Part shown: in pieces, positions 21,301-30,720 of the stretch
Position numbering within the stretch: the first letter of the stretch is position 1
Layout of the letters: every line of letters starts with the position of its first letter
From: Pseudeuparius sepicola
Taxonomy: Eukaryota > Arthropoda > Insecta > Coleoptera > Anthribidae
Assembly: GCA_963920635.1 (NCBI GenBank)
Contig: OY987298.1
Location: 131,201,735 to 131,265,734, forward strand
Direction: 5' to 3'
Length of the DNA: 64,000 nt
Notes under the pieces: model-generated
The model's database searches: none
The model's input: the letters and a program-made list of their open reading frames with translations, nothing else
What the model was told of the DNA's origin: nothing
Made by a program: the position numbers and the translations under genes

Positions 21301-23303
21301 CCAACAAAGACACTAAAGAGAAAAATCATGAGGTTTTAAAGGTTGAAATTGTTGGCAATGGCAATTCAGCAAACTTGAACAAGCTTCCCACTCAAGCAAT
21401 AAGTGCCTTCGATAAACATCTATCGTATCCAGTGCCTATAAAGCATGCAAAGAATGTGAAAGAAACGCTTCCCAGTGCCATATCCTCAGAGGCATGGAGA
21501 AAATATTACAAAGATAAAGATGACGAAAAAAAGAAAAAAATTGAAATAATTCGAAATAGGAAAATAGAGAGAGAAATGAAAAGGAATGAAATGACAAAGA
21601 AAAGAACTAAGGAAGAAAAAAGGCCAATACAAAGAAAGAAGAAAATCTTAAAGAAAACAAATAGTGAATCAGAGACAACTAGTAAGACATTAGTAGCGAC
21701 CTCACACAAATCAATTCGTTGCACCTCATGTTGTGAGATTTTGGAAAGTGATGCTGAAGAAGATGAAGAAAAAAATATTGGGTGTGATTACTGCACACGT
21801 TGGTATCACTTAAGATGCACAGAATTTCTTGGCATGGCTTACGAGGAAGCCGCCCAAAAAGACTACCGATGTGACTTTTGTTAATTTTTTTTTGTTCCTT
21901 TTAATACTACTACGTACCTAATTAGATAATCACTTACCTAGTTTTTAAACCAAAAATTTTATTTTATTAAGAAAAAACTGTCGTTTAAAAATGCATACCT
22001 ACATTTTTTGTGTTAGATTTTTTTATATATATTTTGTGCGTATTTTTTAGTTACTTACCTAGTTTTTTTAAACACCAAAGATGTTGTTTTATCAAGTAGG
22101 TAGGTACCTACATATTATTATGTAGGTCTTAAGAAAAAATGTTCTCTTAAAAATACCTATTTACCTATATTTTTTTGTGTTACGTATTTTATATATTTTT
22201 TGTTTATTTTTAGAATTTGTTTTATTTATATCTGTATTCTATATTAACAAAGGCCTATAAAGCTTATATGTCTGTGGTATTAACTACCAAATAAACTTTT
22301 AAACCTAGTGTTTTTTTTTGGGGTAGATAATCGAAATACCTACCTACCTATTTCAAATCAACATTATGCACCAGTGTCCGAAAATAGGGGAAGTGGTGTC
22401 CGGTAATGGGTAAGTTGTGTCCGAAAATAGGGGAAGTGGCGTCCGGTAATGGGAAAATTGCGTCCGATAAAGGGCAAAATTGACCACCTTTATATCTTTT
22501 TAAAATAAATTTTCTATTTATCATCTCATGTTCAAATCATTTGTAGAAATAATTAATAACATCCTAAAGTATATACTTTTAAACTCAAACAGGCGTCTGT
22601 TTGCCTCCACTATGAAATATAGCCTATTTTTTATCCGCAAAATTAAATACGGCCTGGGCATCCCTGATTTAGCAGTTGGTATAAACTAAATTATCAATGT
22701 GTCAATTCTGTGGTCCCATTATTCGGCAACACGAGTAGGTAGGTATACTTACCATTATCGATTGCATCTAATTCTTCAACAAATCCTTCATAAATATACA
22801 AATACATGTGCTGCAAACAATCAGTGCCCGAGGTAAACTTTTCCTTTTTTAGCATTTCTGATATTACTTCCATACCAAAATGTGCATACACAAGTCCAGC
22901 AGAACTAAGCCTAAACATTGAAAAATAAATTAATTGTAGGCAGATCGAAAAAAATCATAGTACTTACTTGATAAATTTATTCTTAGCCACTTCTGGCAGC
23001 ACCGAGCTCAATGTATGCTCGAATCCTTTTTGATGGTGATCATATCTGTGTGTTTTTTTATCATAGACACCACCAACATCCACAACAATATCACATTGTT
23101 CTAAAATCTACATCCTACACTTCGCAAGTGAACAAAATATTTAATGTTCTTACCTTTGGATCCCTCGTTCGAACAATCTCAGCATCTTCATATCGGGGTA
23201 GTTGCCTCAACATAAAGCAAGCAAATGCTTCATCGCAATGAAACACGCCGTCGTGAGTCCCAATTTTCCGAATTAAACGCGGATTCTTGTTGTCTGTTGC
23301 CAT
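6330..23303 (-). CDS. Myg1: MYG1 exonuclease, six exons, complete
   Basis: Exons on the minus strand are 23303-23154, 23107-22968, 22910-22753, 8457-8285, 6807-6566 and 6507-6330. All introns are GT-AG, phases agree throughout, and the joined frame is 346 codons plus TAA, close to the family's usual length of about 350-380. The MYG1 family (DHH phosphoesterase-like) comprises 3'-5' RNA exonucleases acting in nucleus and mitochondria. Seen here: the N-terminal [16 protein letters not shown] block in exon 1, DVGGVYD...RYDHHQ in exon 2, [12 protein letters not shown] and [11 protein letters not shown] in exon 3, [13 protein letters not shown] in exon 4, PWKDHL in exon 5 and WRGIRDEEL...HATGFIGG in exon 6. 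The start is the first ATG, 18 residues before IGTHDG, and no clear mitochondrial presequence is seen. Intron 3 is 14.3 kb and holds several transposons. Intron 4 is nearly all one transposon. The gene looks functional. Confidence 0.95.
7224..7845. mobile_element. Palindromic MITE keeping the start of a transposase gene
   Basis: The segment is an inverted repeat of about 300-bp arms centred near 7535. At the inner end of the left arm an ATG at 7489 opens a frame reading [14 protein letters not shown] and [13 protein letters not shown]. This matches the N-terminal helix-turn-helix start of insect mariner-superfamily transposases. The right arm carries the mirrored copy with a one-base deletion. 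The rest of the transposase is absent. Confidence 0.7.
8111..8137. repeat. Short perfect hairpin
   Basis: ACAGACCTATA and TATAGGTCTGT form an 11-bp perfect stem around a five-base centre. It lies between the nested MITE and the right end of the intron 4 transposon. No function can be assigned. Confidence 0.6.
10477..10659. mobile_element. MITE copy 1 (ACGGCTATAG family), degraded
   Basis: The segment shares its inner sequence with copies at 15647-15832 and 59227-59354: a CGCAGCTATAGTTTCAAG start, GTATTTTG in the middle and TAGCCGTGAGCAGTCTTTAT near the end. The long terminal inverted repeat visible in the 15.6-kb copy is only partly preserved here. Confidence 0.65.
11343..13103 (+). repeat. 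1.8-kb interspersed repeat, copy 1
   Basis: The ends read CCCAAGCAGCATT and its complement. An inverted, roughly 90 percent similar copy lies at 60963-62768. The interior is full of short palindromic motifs such as ACTTTAAAGT, AGTAATTACT and GGAACTTTA. The 76- and 91-codon open frames inside it recur only partly in the other copy and do not resemble proteins. It is probably a non-autonomous DNA transposon. No target duplication could be recognised at either copy. Confidence 0.75.
13466..14127 (+). repeat. Left terminal inverted repeat of the capture transposon
   Basis: 662 bp, nearly identical to the reverse complement of 17398-18059. The apparent 94-codon minus-strand open frame here and the 69-codon plus-strand frame at 17743 are the same repeat read twice, not genes. 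Confidence 0.9.
14159..16929 (+). CDS. Predicted chimeric gene: transposase N-half fused in frame to NOX NADPH-binding region
   Basis: Predicted exons are 14159-14930, 14986-15116, 16187-16396, 16447-16650 and 16732-16929, joining to 1515 nt (504 codons plus stop) with no frame break. Codons 1 to about 208 come from a mariner-superfamily transposase: a helix-turn-helix region, VFCRWILE, the first catalytic Asp in WTDESCF, then FSVNVWIGL and GPFFLP. From codon 209 the frame continues into NOX sequence ([14 protein letters not shown]...[11 protein letters not shown]...GPYGAP...ATGIGVTPF...FYCGPPQ) to the native NOX stop. All four NOX introns keep their GT and AG, with exon lengths equal to the donor except for an 18-bp in-frame deletion in the first. 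Expression is unknown. The ATG used is the first in the open frame, and the first 50 residues look degenerate. If transcribed, it would run antisense to Myg1. It could equally be a silent pseudogene. Confidence 0.6.
14785..17312 (+). pseudogene. Captured partial copy of the NOX gene (last five exons and 3' flank)
   Basis: The block matches the reverse complement of 30338-32482. The last two exons encode exactly the same residues as the donor. Earlier differences include Ile for Met in the YMRNKP motif and an 18-bp deletion removing six residues (NKSLAQ). The copy also has about 400 bp in the intron at 15500-15912 that the donor lacks, and this includes a MITE. As a stand-alone NOX it is broken: EF-hands, haem region and most of the FAD domain are missing. 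Confidence 0.9.
15647..15832. mobile_element. MITE copy 2 with about 40-bp terminal inverted repeats
   Basis: The left end TACCGTTGACTCACGTATTC continues through CTCACGGCTATAG, and the right end is the near-complement ending CAGTCAACGGTA. It is the most complete of three copies in the window. It sits within the captured NOX intron at a place where the donor gene has no such sequence. Confidence 0.8.
17313..17408 (+). pseudogene. Orphaned C-terminal end of the mariner-superfamily transposase
   Basis: Just after the captured block the frame reads [18 protein letters not shown] then SHFEQLL, ending at TAG (17406-17408) inside the right terminal repeat. The R-x-x-x-C-x-x-x-NG-x-HFE-x-L pattern is the usual C-terminus of this insect transposase group. 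It proves that the NOX segment sits inside a former transposase gene. Confidence 0.85.
17398..18059 (-). repeat. Right terminal inverted repeat of the capture transposon
   Basis: Reverse complement of 13466-14127, with only a few differences (for example GTCCGTACT context and short indels). It ends in CCACCCTG followed by TA(TA). Confidence 0.9.
19021..21884 (+). pseudogene. Pogo/Tigger-like transposase with psq HTH, DDD domain and PHD finger; two homopolymer frameshifts
   Basis: The ATG at 19021 opens a lysine-rich N-terminus ([20 protein letters not shown]). The frame breaks in a T9 run (about 19112), continues as [18 protein letters not shown]...[12 protein letters not shown] (psq-type helix-turn-helix), breaks again in an A9 run (19355-19363), then stays open for 811 codons from 19449. 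Counted in that 811-codon part, catalytic acidic residues are D43 (NGDESGF), D154 (FIDGHKSH) and D190 (QPADVSVF), a DD35D spacing typical of the family. A long Asn/Asp-rich repeat follows, then a basic coiled stretch, and finally a Cys4-His-Cys3 PHD-type finger (CTSC...CDYC...HLRC...CDFC). Both breaks are single extra bases in nine-base runs. They may be real or assembly errors; without them the protein would be about 950 residues. Expected role: cut-and-paste transposition in the nucleus. Confidence 0.85.
20735..21310 (+). repeat. Coding tandem repeat ([11 protein letters not shown]) in the transposase
   Basis: About fourteen imperfect units encode variations of [14 protein letters not shown] and [11 protein letters not shown]. 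The unit length varies (about 27-45 nt) but always in multiples of three. The repeat keeps two minus-strand frames (20676-21329 and 20729-21313) open by chance; these are not genes. Confidence 0.9.
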
Positions 23304-23490
23304 TGTAGTGAATCTTAAAAGAATATAACCTTCCTATTGTTGAAGTAATATTTTACATTATATTATTATTGGACAAATTTATACCCCTTCCAAATTGTTG
23401 TGGCTAGGGCAACAGAAACCTTGCACACGCGGCCACCAAAGACCATAAGTTCTTGAAATTCTTCCATGCATCAGTATTCTAACACAGGCG

Positions 23491-23895
23491 GCTAGCGCCC
23501 CGCATTCCACTTTGGCTTTCACATTGTGCGCATGCCCATATCTATTCAATTGCACCTAACCTAACAAATTTGTTTTTGTTTTGATTGCGATAAATTTTGA
23601 AGTAGCATATTCAGTGAAAAATACGAGTATCTATATTATTTCAGCGATTATTATTATTTTTCGGTAATAAATGAGGAGCCGGCGCAGCGAGCGAAGCGTG
23701 CGCCACCTTTTACAGCGATGGGCGCTGCCGTTTGAAAAAAGAAAGGGGCATATGCCATACCACGCCATACGCCCCCTATGGTGGCAGTCGGCAGCGATGA
23801 TTTAACGCATGCGCACAATGTGAAAGCCAAAGTGGAATGCGGGGCGCTAGCCCAAGAACGTTAAATCTAGTTTAACGTTCTTGGCGCTAGCCGCT
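23491..23895. repeat. Inverted repeat upstream of Myg1
   Basis: GCGGCTAGCGCCCCGCATTC and the following 40 bases recur as the complement at about 23806-23852. A 33-base near-perfect hairpin (CCAAGAACGTTAAA...) lies at 23852-23884. The right side repeats GGCGCTAGCCGC. The arms lie about 190 bp upstream of the Myg1 start codon, so the structure may be a transposon inserted at its promoter. The family is not recognised. Confidence 0.65.
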
Positions 23896-24462
23896 TCTTA
23901 TTCTAACCATGAACCTAACCTAACCACAACCACTAACCAACAATTTCTGTCTTCTTCTTCTCGTTTTTTGTGGCCTCTGCTCTTCCGAACAAATGAGCGA
24001 ATATGGGGCCTACGCCACCTTTTCGTTGGGACGGATATATCCCGCTTTTGCTGTTGCTGTGTCCGCCCAACTATTGGTAAGTTAAACTGTTTTGAACACT
24101 GATAAAATACATTCTTTTCTCTTCCAATGAAATCCTCTTGTGAGCTTTACATCTTCCACGTCACACTTCGTAGGGGCGGGTATTTCTAGCTTTTGCTGTG
24201 TCCGCCTAACTTGGTAACTCGTTATTTCCTTTGAATTCGTTTCCATTACCTTCCTTTACCCTGTCGTTCCGTGTCTCTAACTCCCACCTGCCTTCACATA
24301 ATCTCTAATATTAACATATATTATACGGCTTTTAGCCAAGTTTGAATATAGTTCGGTGCCCACGGCCGAGGCACACGGCACACGGGAATAGAAGGCTTGA
24401 AGCGTTGGGTGAGGATCACATACCTATATATAATACAGGTATGTGGTGAGGATTCTTCAGTC

Positions 24463-26092
24463 CATTGGCGTAGCTAAGGGGGGGCTGGGGGGGGCTAAGC
24501 CCCCCGGTATAAAAATAGCCCCCCTGACAAATTCTAGCGTTTATTTTTATAATTTTTTTGACGTTATTGGTTTACATTAAAAACCTTACTAAGCTGATTT
24601 AATTTTGTTGCGTGTTCGTGTTATTGCGTATAGTAATAGACACTGACTAAAACACTAACAAAATAAAACAAACTAAACAGCGGCAACACTGAACACTGGC
24701 AACACTGCCGTCACGCACTCACCACGCACCCGACCCGGTCAGTCCGCCACACGCCACACTCACAGAATTAGCATCACTCAGGGACTCTTTAAAATAAGGG
24801 GACCCAGCATATCACATAGAAAAAGTGAAGCCTTGAGGAGAAGTTTGTTTTTTGTAGACTCCAAGGAGACCACATAAGTGGGCTGGTACAAGGTTATGTT
24901 ATATGTCAGTGTGTTCAACTGCCATCAGGTTTTATGTGATAAGATAGTGCCACAGATTCTAAAGGAGGCAAAAAATTTCCCATCATAATTCAAAATTTTT
25001 AAGTTTTCTGACTTCCAGATACTCAGATGTGACAATTAAAGAATTTCAACTATACAATAAATTTGTTTCATTTGACAGTTGCCATATTCTCTATTTGTAG
25101 ACACAACATTGTCAACTCTAATTTTTAGAAATCATGGAAACCATTATTAATTTTTACTAACAATCAAAGTACCGGTTTTATTAATAGATTCTCCAATAAA
25201 ATGGCATACTTGGCATCACTGATACCATTAGAATGTGAAAAGAATAGGCCTCACTTTGGAAAGTATAATGCTGGGTCCCCTTACTTTAAAGAGTCCCGCC
25301 TGGCATCACTGCGAACTGGACGTGACTGCTTACTGTGATTGATATCATTATGTAATACTGCGAAGACGCCAATGTAAGTACATCTATATTTTTACTTATG
25401 CAGTATCAGTATACAGGGTGAGTTTTTTCGATGCCCACTATGGGGATCTCGGAAACTAGCAGAGCTAGAACAAAGGTTAAATGGGGAAAGAATTGCAGTT
25501 TTGAATGCTCAATCTAATGCCCCTTTTGGATTTTTAAAAAAGTTCATGGCTCACTATATATTTTGAAAAGAGTGATTTTTTGTTATTTCATCAGATCTCT
25601 GTAGCACCGTTATTTCTGATTATACAAAAAAACTTTAGAGACAAAAATTGTAGATAATTTTGGGCTTAAAAGGATAATCTAAACCAATTTTTTATGTTGT
25701 TTGTGATTTTTTAGATATGACATAAACTTGTGTTTTTTTTTAATGTAAATCATAGTTGGCTGTGGCCTTATAAAATCGGCCATTTTTTTTAGCTTTACAG
25801 CCTTGTTTATACAGAGACGTATAAATAAGGATCCGAGCAATAACCCACGATACACAGAAAACGGTATGCCCTCGCGCAGGTGCTGTGACGTAAACGGTGA
25901 CGCTTAATCGACAAAATCATGGCGTACTTTTATTTTTAAACGGAAATTTGAGTCGTTTTATAGTGAGTTAGGTAAACACATATACATCAAAGTGTTTATA
26001 TGCGGCGCTCCAGCGCTTTTGCGGGTTACTGAGTCTCATCTCCTTGAGGGGCTTAAGCCCCCCCCAGAGAAAAAAGGCTAGCTACGCCTATG
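24463..26092. mobile_element. hAT-type non-autonomous transposon
   Basis: The ends read CATTGGCGTAGCTAAGGGGG and the complement of GGCTAGCTACGCCTATG. An exact 8-bp target duplication CTTCAGTC flanks it (24455-24462 and 26093-26100). The 8-bp duplication and the CA-TGGCG terminus fit hAT elements. There is no transposase. A second hAT MITE is nested at 24779-25302. Confidence 0.85.
24779..25302. mobile_element. hAT-type MITE nested in another hAT element
   Basis: The terminal inverted repeats read CAGGGACTCTTTAAAATAAG on the left and the complement ending CCCGCCTG on the right. The 8-bp duplication GCATCACT lies at 24771-24778 and 25303-25310. No coding sequence is present. Confidence 0.85.
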
Positions 26093-28094
26093 CTTCAGTC
26101 AAAGCTTGCAGCTCTCCCCTCCCTTCTGCTGCAATGTCACATACATAAATCCTTTATCTATGGTCACATACTGTCAGGCTCACGTCGAACGCCTTGATCA
26201 CGCTCTCAAGTCTCAAGTCGAAGCGCACCGAGCCACACGGCTGACGGCACGATAATAATTATCGTGCATATACAGCTAGAAGTCGTCATTATGCAGTTAT
26301 CTTTTCTTACTATGTAATGTTAAACTCAATACAGTTAAGACAATATACCTATCATCAGTGACTATAGAAAAGAATTCTTTGTATATAGTCAGTGCTATCA
26401 TCATTTAATTGAAAAAATCGGGGCAGGGACAGCACGTAATTGTAGATGTGTTATATATGGCAGAAAATTTATCTCAAATTTCTGCAAAATATGTCGTTGT
26501 TAACAGAAGAAAATTGTTCTTGCGGTGTGTATCCTATATCATCAGTTAATTATGTAAAATGTTTGGCTACATTATTGGCAAACATAATATCTCAATAATT
26601 ATCGAATGATTCAAAATGATAGAATAATATGGCGCAAAAGGCTGAAAGAAAACTAAAGAAATTAGCGAGTAAGTTATATTTCTTTTAGTCTGCTGTAATC
26701 TCCGATCAAATATTTGATCGGAGAATTTTGCTCTCAAAGACAGCTTCAAATTTCTTTAAAATGCGATTTCCGGCGAAACAATATGTTTAATTTCAGAACA
26801 AGCTGTTAATACTTGATTTTTAAGGTAATTATAAATAATAAAAACGCAGTTAATATTTTTGCCCAAACTTGCGCAAACGTATAATCTGTTTAATTTATAA
26901 ATCTCAACTTTATATATACCTTACTTACTAATAAATAATGCAGCTTAAAATTCGCAGTTAATATTTATGCCGTCTTTATTACAACACGAAAATGTATTTT
27001 TCTAAAAAACGCCCACACGCGTAGGTATATTTATTTTGTATAAAAAAACAATTCTGGCGTTCATTTATTACCAATATTTTGTGATGGCATTATAAAAATG
27101 CGGTTATGAATTTTGTCTAGGTTTCGTTATTTTTTTACCGTAATTTCCCTGGCCTATCAACTCATCGCCCCGGCCTACTTTTTTAAAAAGTGACATGCAA
27201 AAAAATATACGATTCTAGTGAAGTGGCGTATCAATTTTCAAAAATTTGTTCTCAATGGCTTAAATAATTCCTTGCCGGGGCCCCGCACTCTCATCCGGCA
27301 CCCAGCCCCACAAAAGCTTGAGCCGATCCTGAACCCCCCCAAAATTTTCGCTAGATACGGCCCTGGCCGGGACCACAAAAAACTTGTTATCTTTGATGCT
27401 GCAATTTCCATAGATAATTTAAAAAATGAATTGGCAAGTTTTGTATTAATTTGGGATTCTCTGAAGTTATCGCGATAGCTGATTCTTATGCGATGTCGGA
27501 TTCTGCAAATAAGAAGATTCTGATAGATGTTGACATAGTTCCTTTTTTGTACCAATAAACGAGTTTTTTATTAATAAAACTTGAGAAAAATATGTTACAA
27601 TGTTATTCTAAGGGAGGGGGGTAAAGAAAATGTTTTTTAAAGAAATGCCATATTATTCGCGGTGGGCCTTTTGGGTGCCAATCCGCCCCTGATCATGGCT
27701 ATACCTATACTTTATTCCTTGTTTATTTTGTTTATGCTGTATGAATGAGATTGCATTATACTTTTTTTTTTGAAGGCGCCGGTAAAATCATGCATACAAC
27801 CCACCGTCACATAATGCTTTTGTGAGAGATGCGTTTTTAGTTTTAAAAAGGTCAAAATCTCACCTGAAAACATGTCGGAAGCATATTGAGCGTCTGAGGC
27901 TCAGCCTTGCTTGTTTTGAAACTAATTTGTTGCATAAATTTTACCTAGTAGTCGAAAAATTATATCCTACCTATAATATCTTGGAATTCTTGCGGAAATT
28001 ATGAAATATCTATTTTTTCACACAAGTGCAAAATTTCCCCTTTTTGTTGGTTCACTAGGCGGAATTGAGATCCGGCGCTCTCTAAGCATTATTG
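26093..28094. other. Gene-free stretch with transposon fragments
   Basis: No exon was recognised. A G/C-rich patch at 27270-27370 ends with AGATACGGCCCTG, a terminus type common in hAT elements. The sequence at 27660-27695 (CCAATCCGCCCCTG) is similar. Their partner ends were not found. Confidence 0.4.
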
Positions 28095-28096
28095 TA

Positions 28097-29689
28097 CAGG
28101 GCGATCCAAACTCGACGCCCCAGGCCTACAGCGGGAACACGAAAACTCAAAATAAAATTTCGAAAAGGGGTTCTTAAATGGGACATACTAAGGTCCAATT
28201 TTGACCGAAAATGAGCTTTTTTGATGTTTGGGAAAATGGCCGCTGTGACGTCATCGATATTATTTTAGCACAAACATACTTACCAGTTTTCTCTATATAC
28301 AGGGTGTAAATGAATAAGAGCGAAATAATTCACGTGGTGAATCTTTGAGTGATTCAAAGACGAACAGTTTATATAAACATAGGCATAAGATACAGGGTGT
28401 CAAACTCTTCTTAAAAAAATCGCTTTTTCGTAAATATCTTAATAATGCTTTAGCCGATTTTGTTAAAATTTGGCAGTGTTATTTATGGTAGAAAGAGGCT
28501 AATTTAGCCCCTACTAGATTAAAATTATTAAGTACAGTGGCGTCCCGAGGGCACCTTAACCAATAATTTTGTAAACAAAAATGTGCGCCACTGACTTTTT
28601 AAAACTTTTATATTTTATTATATTTTATTTTATTCTCGTATCTCGCTTCGTTTTCGAGAAAAAAAATCACTTTATTGCATGTCTCCCGGACAACATAATA
28701 AAAAATTAAAACTACCAATTAACAAAAACTAGGGTATACCCGATATTTTTTCCATATTAAGAGTTTATTCTAGCCTTACAAATTGCTATAAAAGGTAATG
28801 CTAGCTATTAAAAAATTTTGTTTTATTATAATAATTATTAAAAAAATGTTTGACACCCTGTATTTTGAAAACGAAGCACTAGCGGACCTATGTTTAAATA
28901 GACTTTTGGTCTTAGAATCACTCAAAAATTCACCCCTTGAATTTTTTCGCACTTATTTATTTACACCCTGTATATTGAAAGTCATCATTCTCAACAACTT
29001 TTGTAGGGAAAGATTTTCTGTAGGTATCTTTTATTGTTCAAAATATACAGTGTCAAATATGTAAAAAAACATGGAATTTTTTCTAATCATTTTTCGAAAT
29101 CTAAGCTATGGAAAAAATTTATAGTCAGAAATTATTTAAGAGTATGTTAGGGTGCCTTGCGCACCCTTAAATTTATTCAACTGGAATATTTTTAAATTGT
29201 TTTGTAACAAACAATAAACTATAATAACAAACAAGTTAGTAATAAGCACAATTCAGAAATTTAAAAAATATACCAGTTGAATAAATTTAAGGGTGCACAA
29301 GGCACCCTAACATACCTACTCTTAAATAATTTCTGACTATCAATTGTTTCCATAGCTATCTAGATTTCGAAAAATGATTATAAAATTTCTTGTTTTTTTT
29401 ACATATTTGACCCTGTATATTTGGAACAATAAAAGATACAGAAAGTCTTTCCCTACAAAAGTTGTTGAGAATGGTAAGGAGTTTCAATATATAGAGAAAA
29501 ACTGGTATATGTTTCTGGGAAAATAATATCGATGACGTCACAGCGGCCATTTTGCCAAACATCAAAAAAGCTAATTTTCGGTCAAAATTGGACCTTAGTA
29601 TGTCCTATTTAAGAACCTCTTTTCGAAATTTTATTTTGAGTTTTCGTGTTTCCGCTGTAGGCCTGTGGCGTCGAGTTTGGATCATCCTG
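28097..29689. mobile_element. Palindromic mariner-type element, interrupted by another
   Basis: The ends read CAGGGCGATCCAAACTCGAC and its near-complement, flanked by TA (28095-28096, 29690-29691). Both arms mirror through the GCCGCTGTGACGTCATCGAT block (about 28250 and 29530) to a centre near 29240. The left arm is split by the element at 28300-28970. It is non-autonomous. Confidence 0.8.
28300..28970. mobile_element. MITE nested in the left arm of the palindrome
   Basis: The ends CAGGGTGTAAATGAATAAG and the complement ending TTTACACCCTG are flanked by TA-rich duplications. The uninterrupted right arm of the host element (about 29470-29510) shows the site without the insertion. Inner landmarks (AGATACAGGGTGTCAAACTC near 28390 and GTTTGACACCCTGTATTTTG near 28848) also mirror. 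Confidence 0.8.
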
Positions 29690-30720
29690 TACAGGCGATC
29701 CAATGGCGATAATATTTTCGGTGTGGTGACCACGCCCAAATTTTGGCAATTTTAAGCAAATGGGAATATCCTTTTTATCAATAAAAAGTAATAAATTTTG
29801 AATGAACAAATACTTAGCTATTATACGTTTTTGTTTAATACTAATATTTTTTGTACATTTTTGGAGGAAAACAATGAAATACACATTTTAAAATTAAAAT
29901 TAAAAACTCCAAATTTAATTCTACTTTTTTTAAGTTTCCCACAAGAATCCAATAGGTTTTCAAAAACTCTTTTTCACATTTTAATAATAAATAAGGTCAT
30001 TTACTTTATTATTGCTCATTTTCATTTTGACAATTTTTAACTGACTAAATGACCTTTCATTGTCTATATTTAACTTATCCACAACTAAACTATTGAAAAA
30101 ATGACAAACAGTCCGGCTTTCTTCTTAAAAATTGCTGCACGGAGCCTTGCAGCTCAGCTGCTAAAATAATTCTGTTTTGGTTTTTGTCGTCGATATATGC
30201 CGCCCCTGATTTTTTTATTAATTTGGTTTCGATTCATTGTTGATTGACTTCTATCTATAGCTCACTAGCACAATGGCAGTATAACAAAACAATTTTACTG
30301 AATTCTGAATTAACCGACTTGTTAAAGATGTATAGTATAACAGGGCCCGACCAACCGTCTAACATTGTTTTCTCTTTTCCTATTTTGGCGCCCCTGTGAG
30401 GCCGCTACCTGGAGGGAGGCACCCTCACCTCCCCCCTGTTAGCTACGCCCAGGGTACAGTGTAATTATCGGTTAGATTGTCTTTGATCCTTTTGTTCAGA
30501 ACATTTAAATTACGAGTATTCTTCAAAATATCTATTATAATATAATAATAAAGACATATGCACGTGAAAGGTAACACTAAATACAGTAAAATATAGGTCT
30601 GAAATATTGCACATTAGCTACCTAACTAAAATATGTAAAACACGAAAACAAAATAAATACTATACAAAACAATTTAATATAGATAAAACATCAACTAATT
30701 ATATTAACAAAATTAAAATA

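Larger units (their letters stand above)
18279..22492 (+). mobile_element. Pogo/Tigger-like DNA transposon
   Basis: The element carries the transposase at 19021-21884. Both subterminal regions are rich in GTCCGAAAA/GTCCGGTAA motifs (18296-18990 and 22370-22470). The outermost sequences (GGGTGAATGAGCC...CGGAC and the complement of 22465-22492) form an imperfect inverted repeat near TATA on both sides. The boundaries are approximate. It lies in Myg1 intron 3. Confidence 0.65.

Noticed and set aside
20676..21329. 217- and 194-codon minus-strand frames
   Set aside because: They are antisense shadows of the in-frame coding repeat of the pogo-like transposase.
27218..27555. Overlapping 86- and 105-codon frames
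   Set aside because: They lie over a GC-rich hAT-type terminus, with no protein resemblance.
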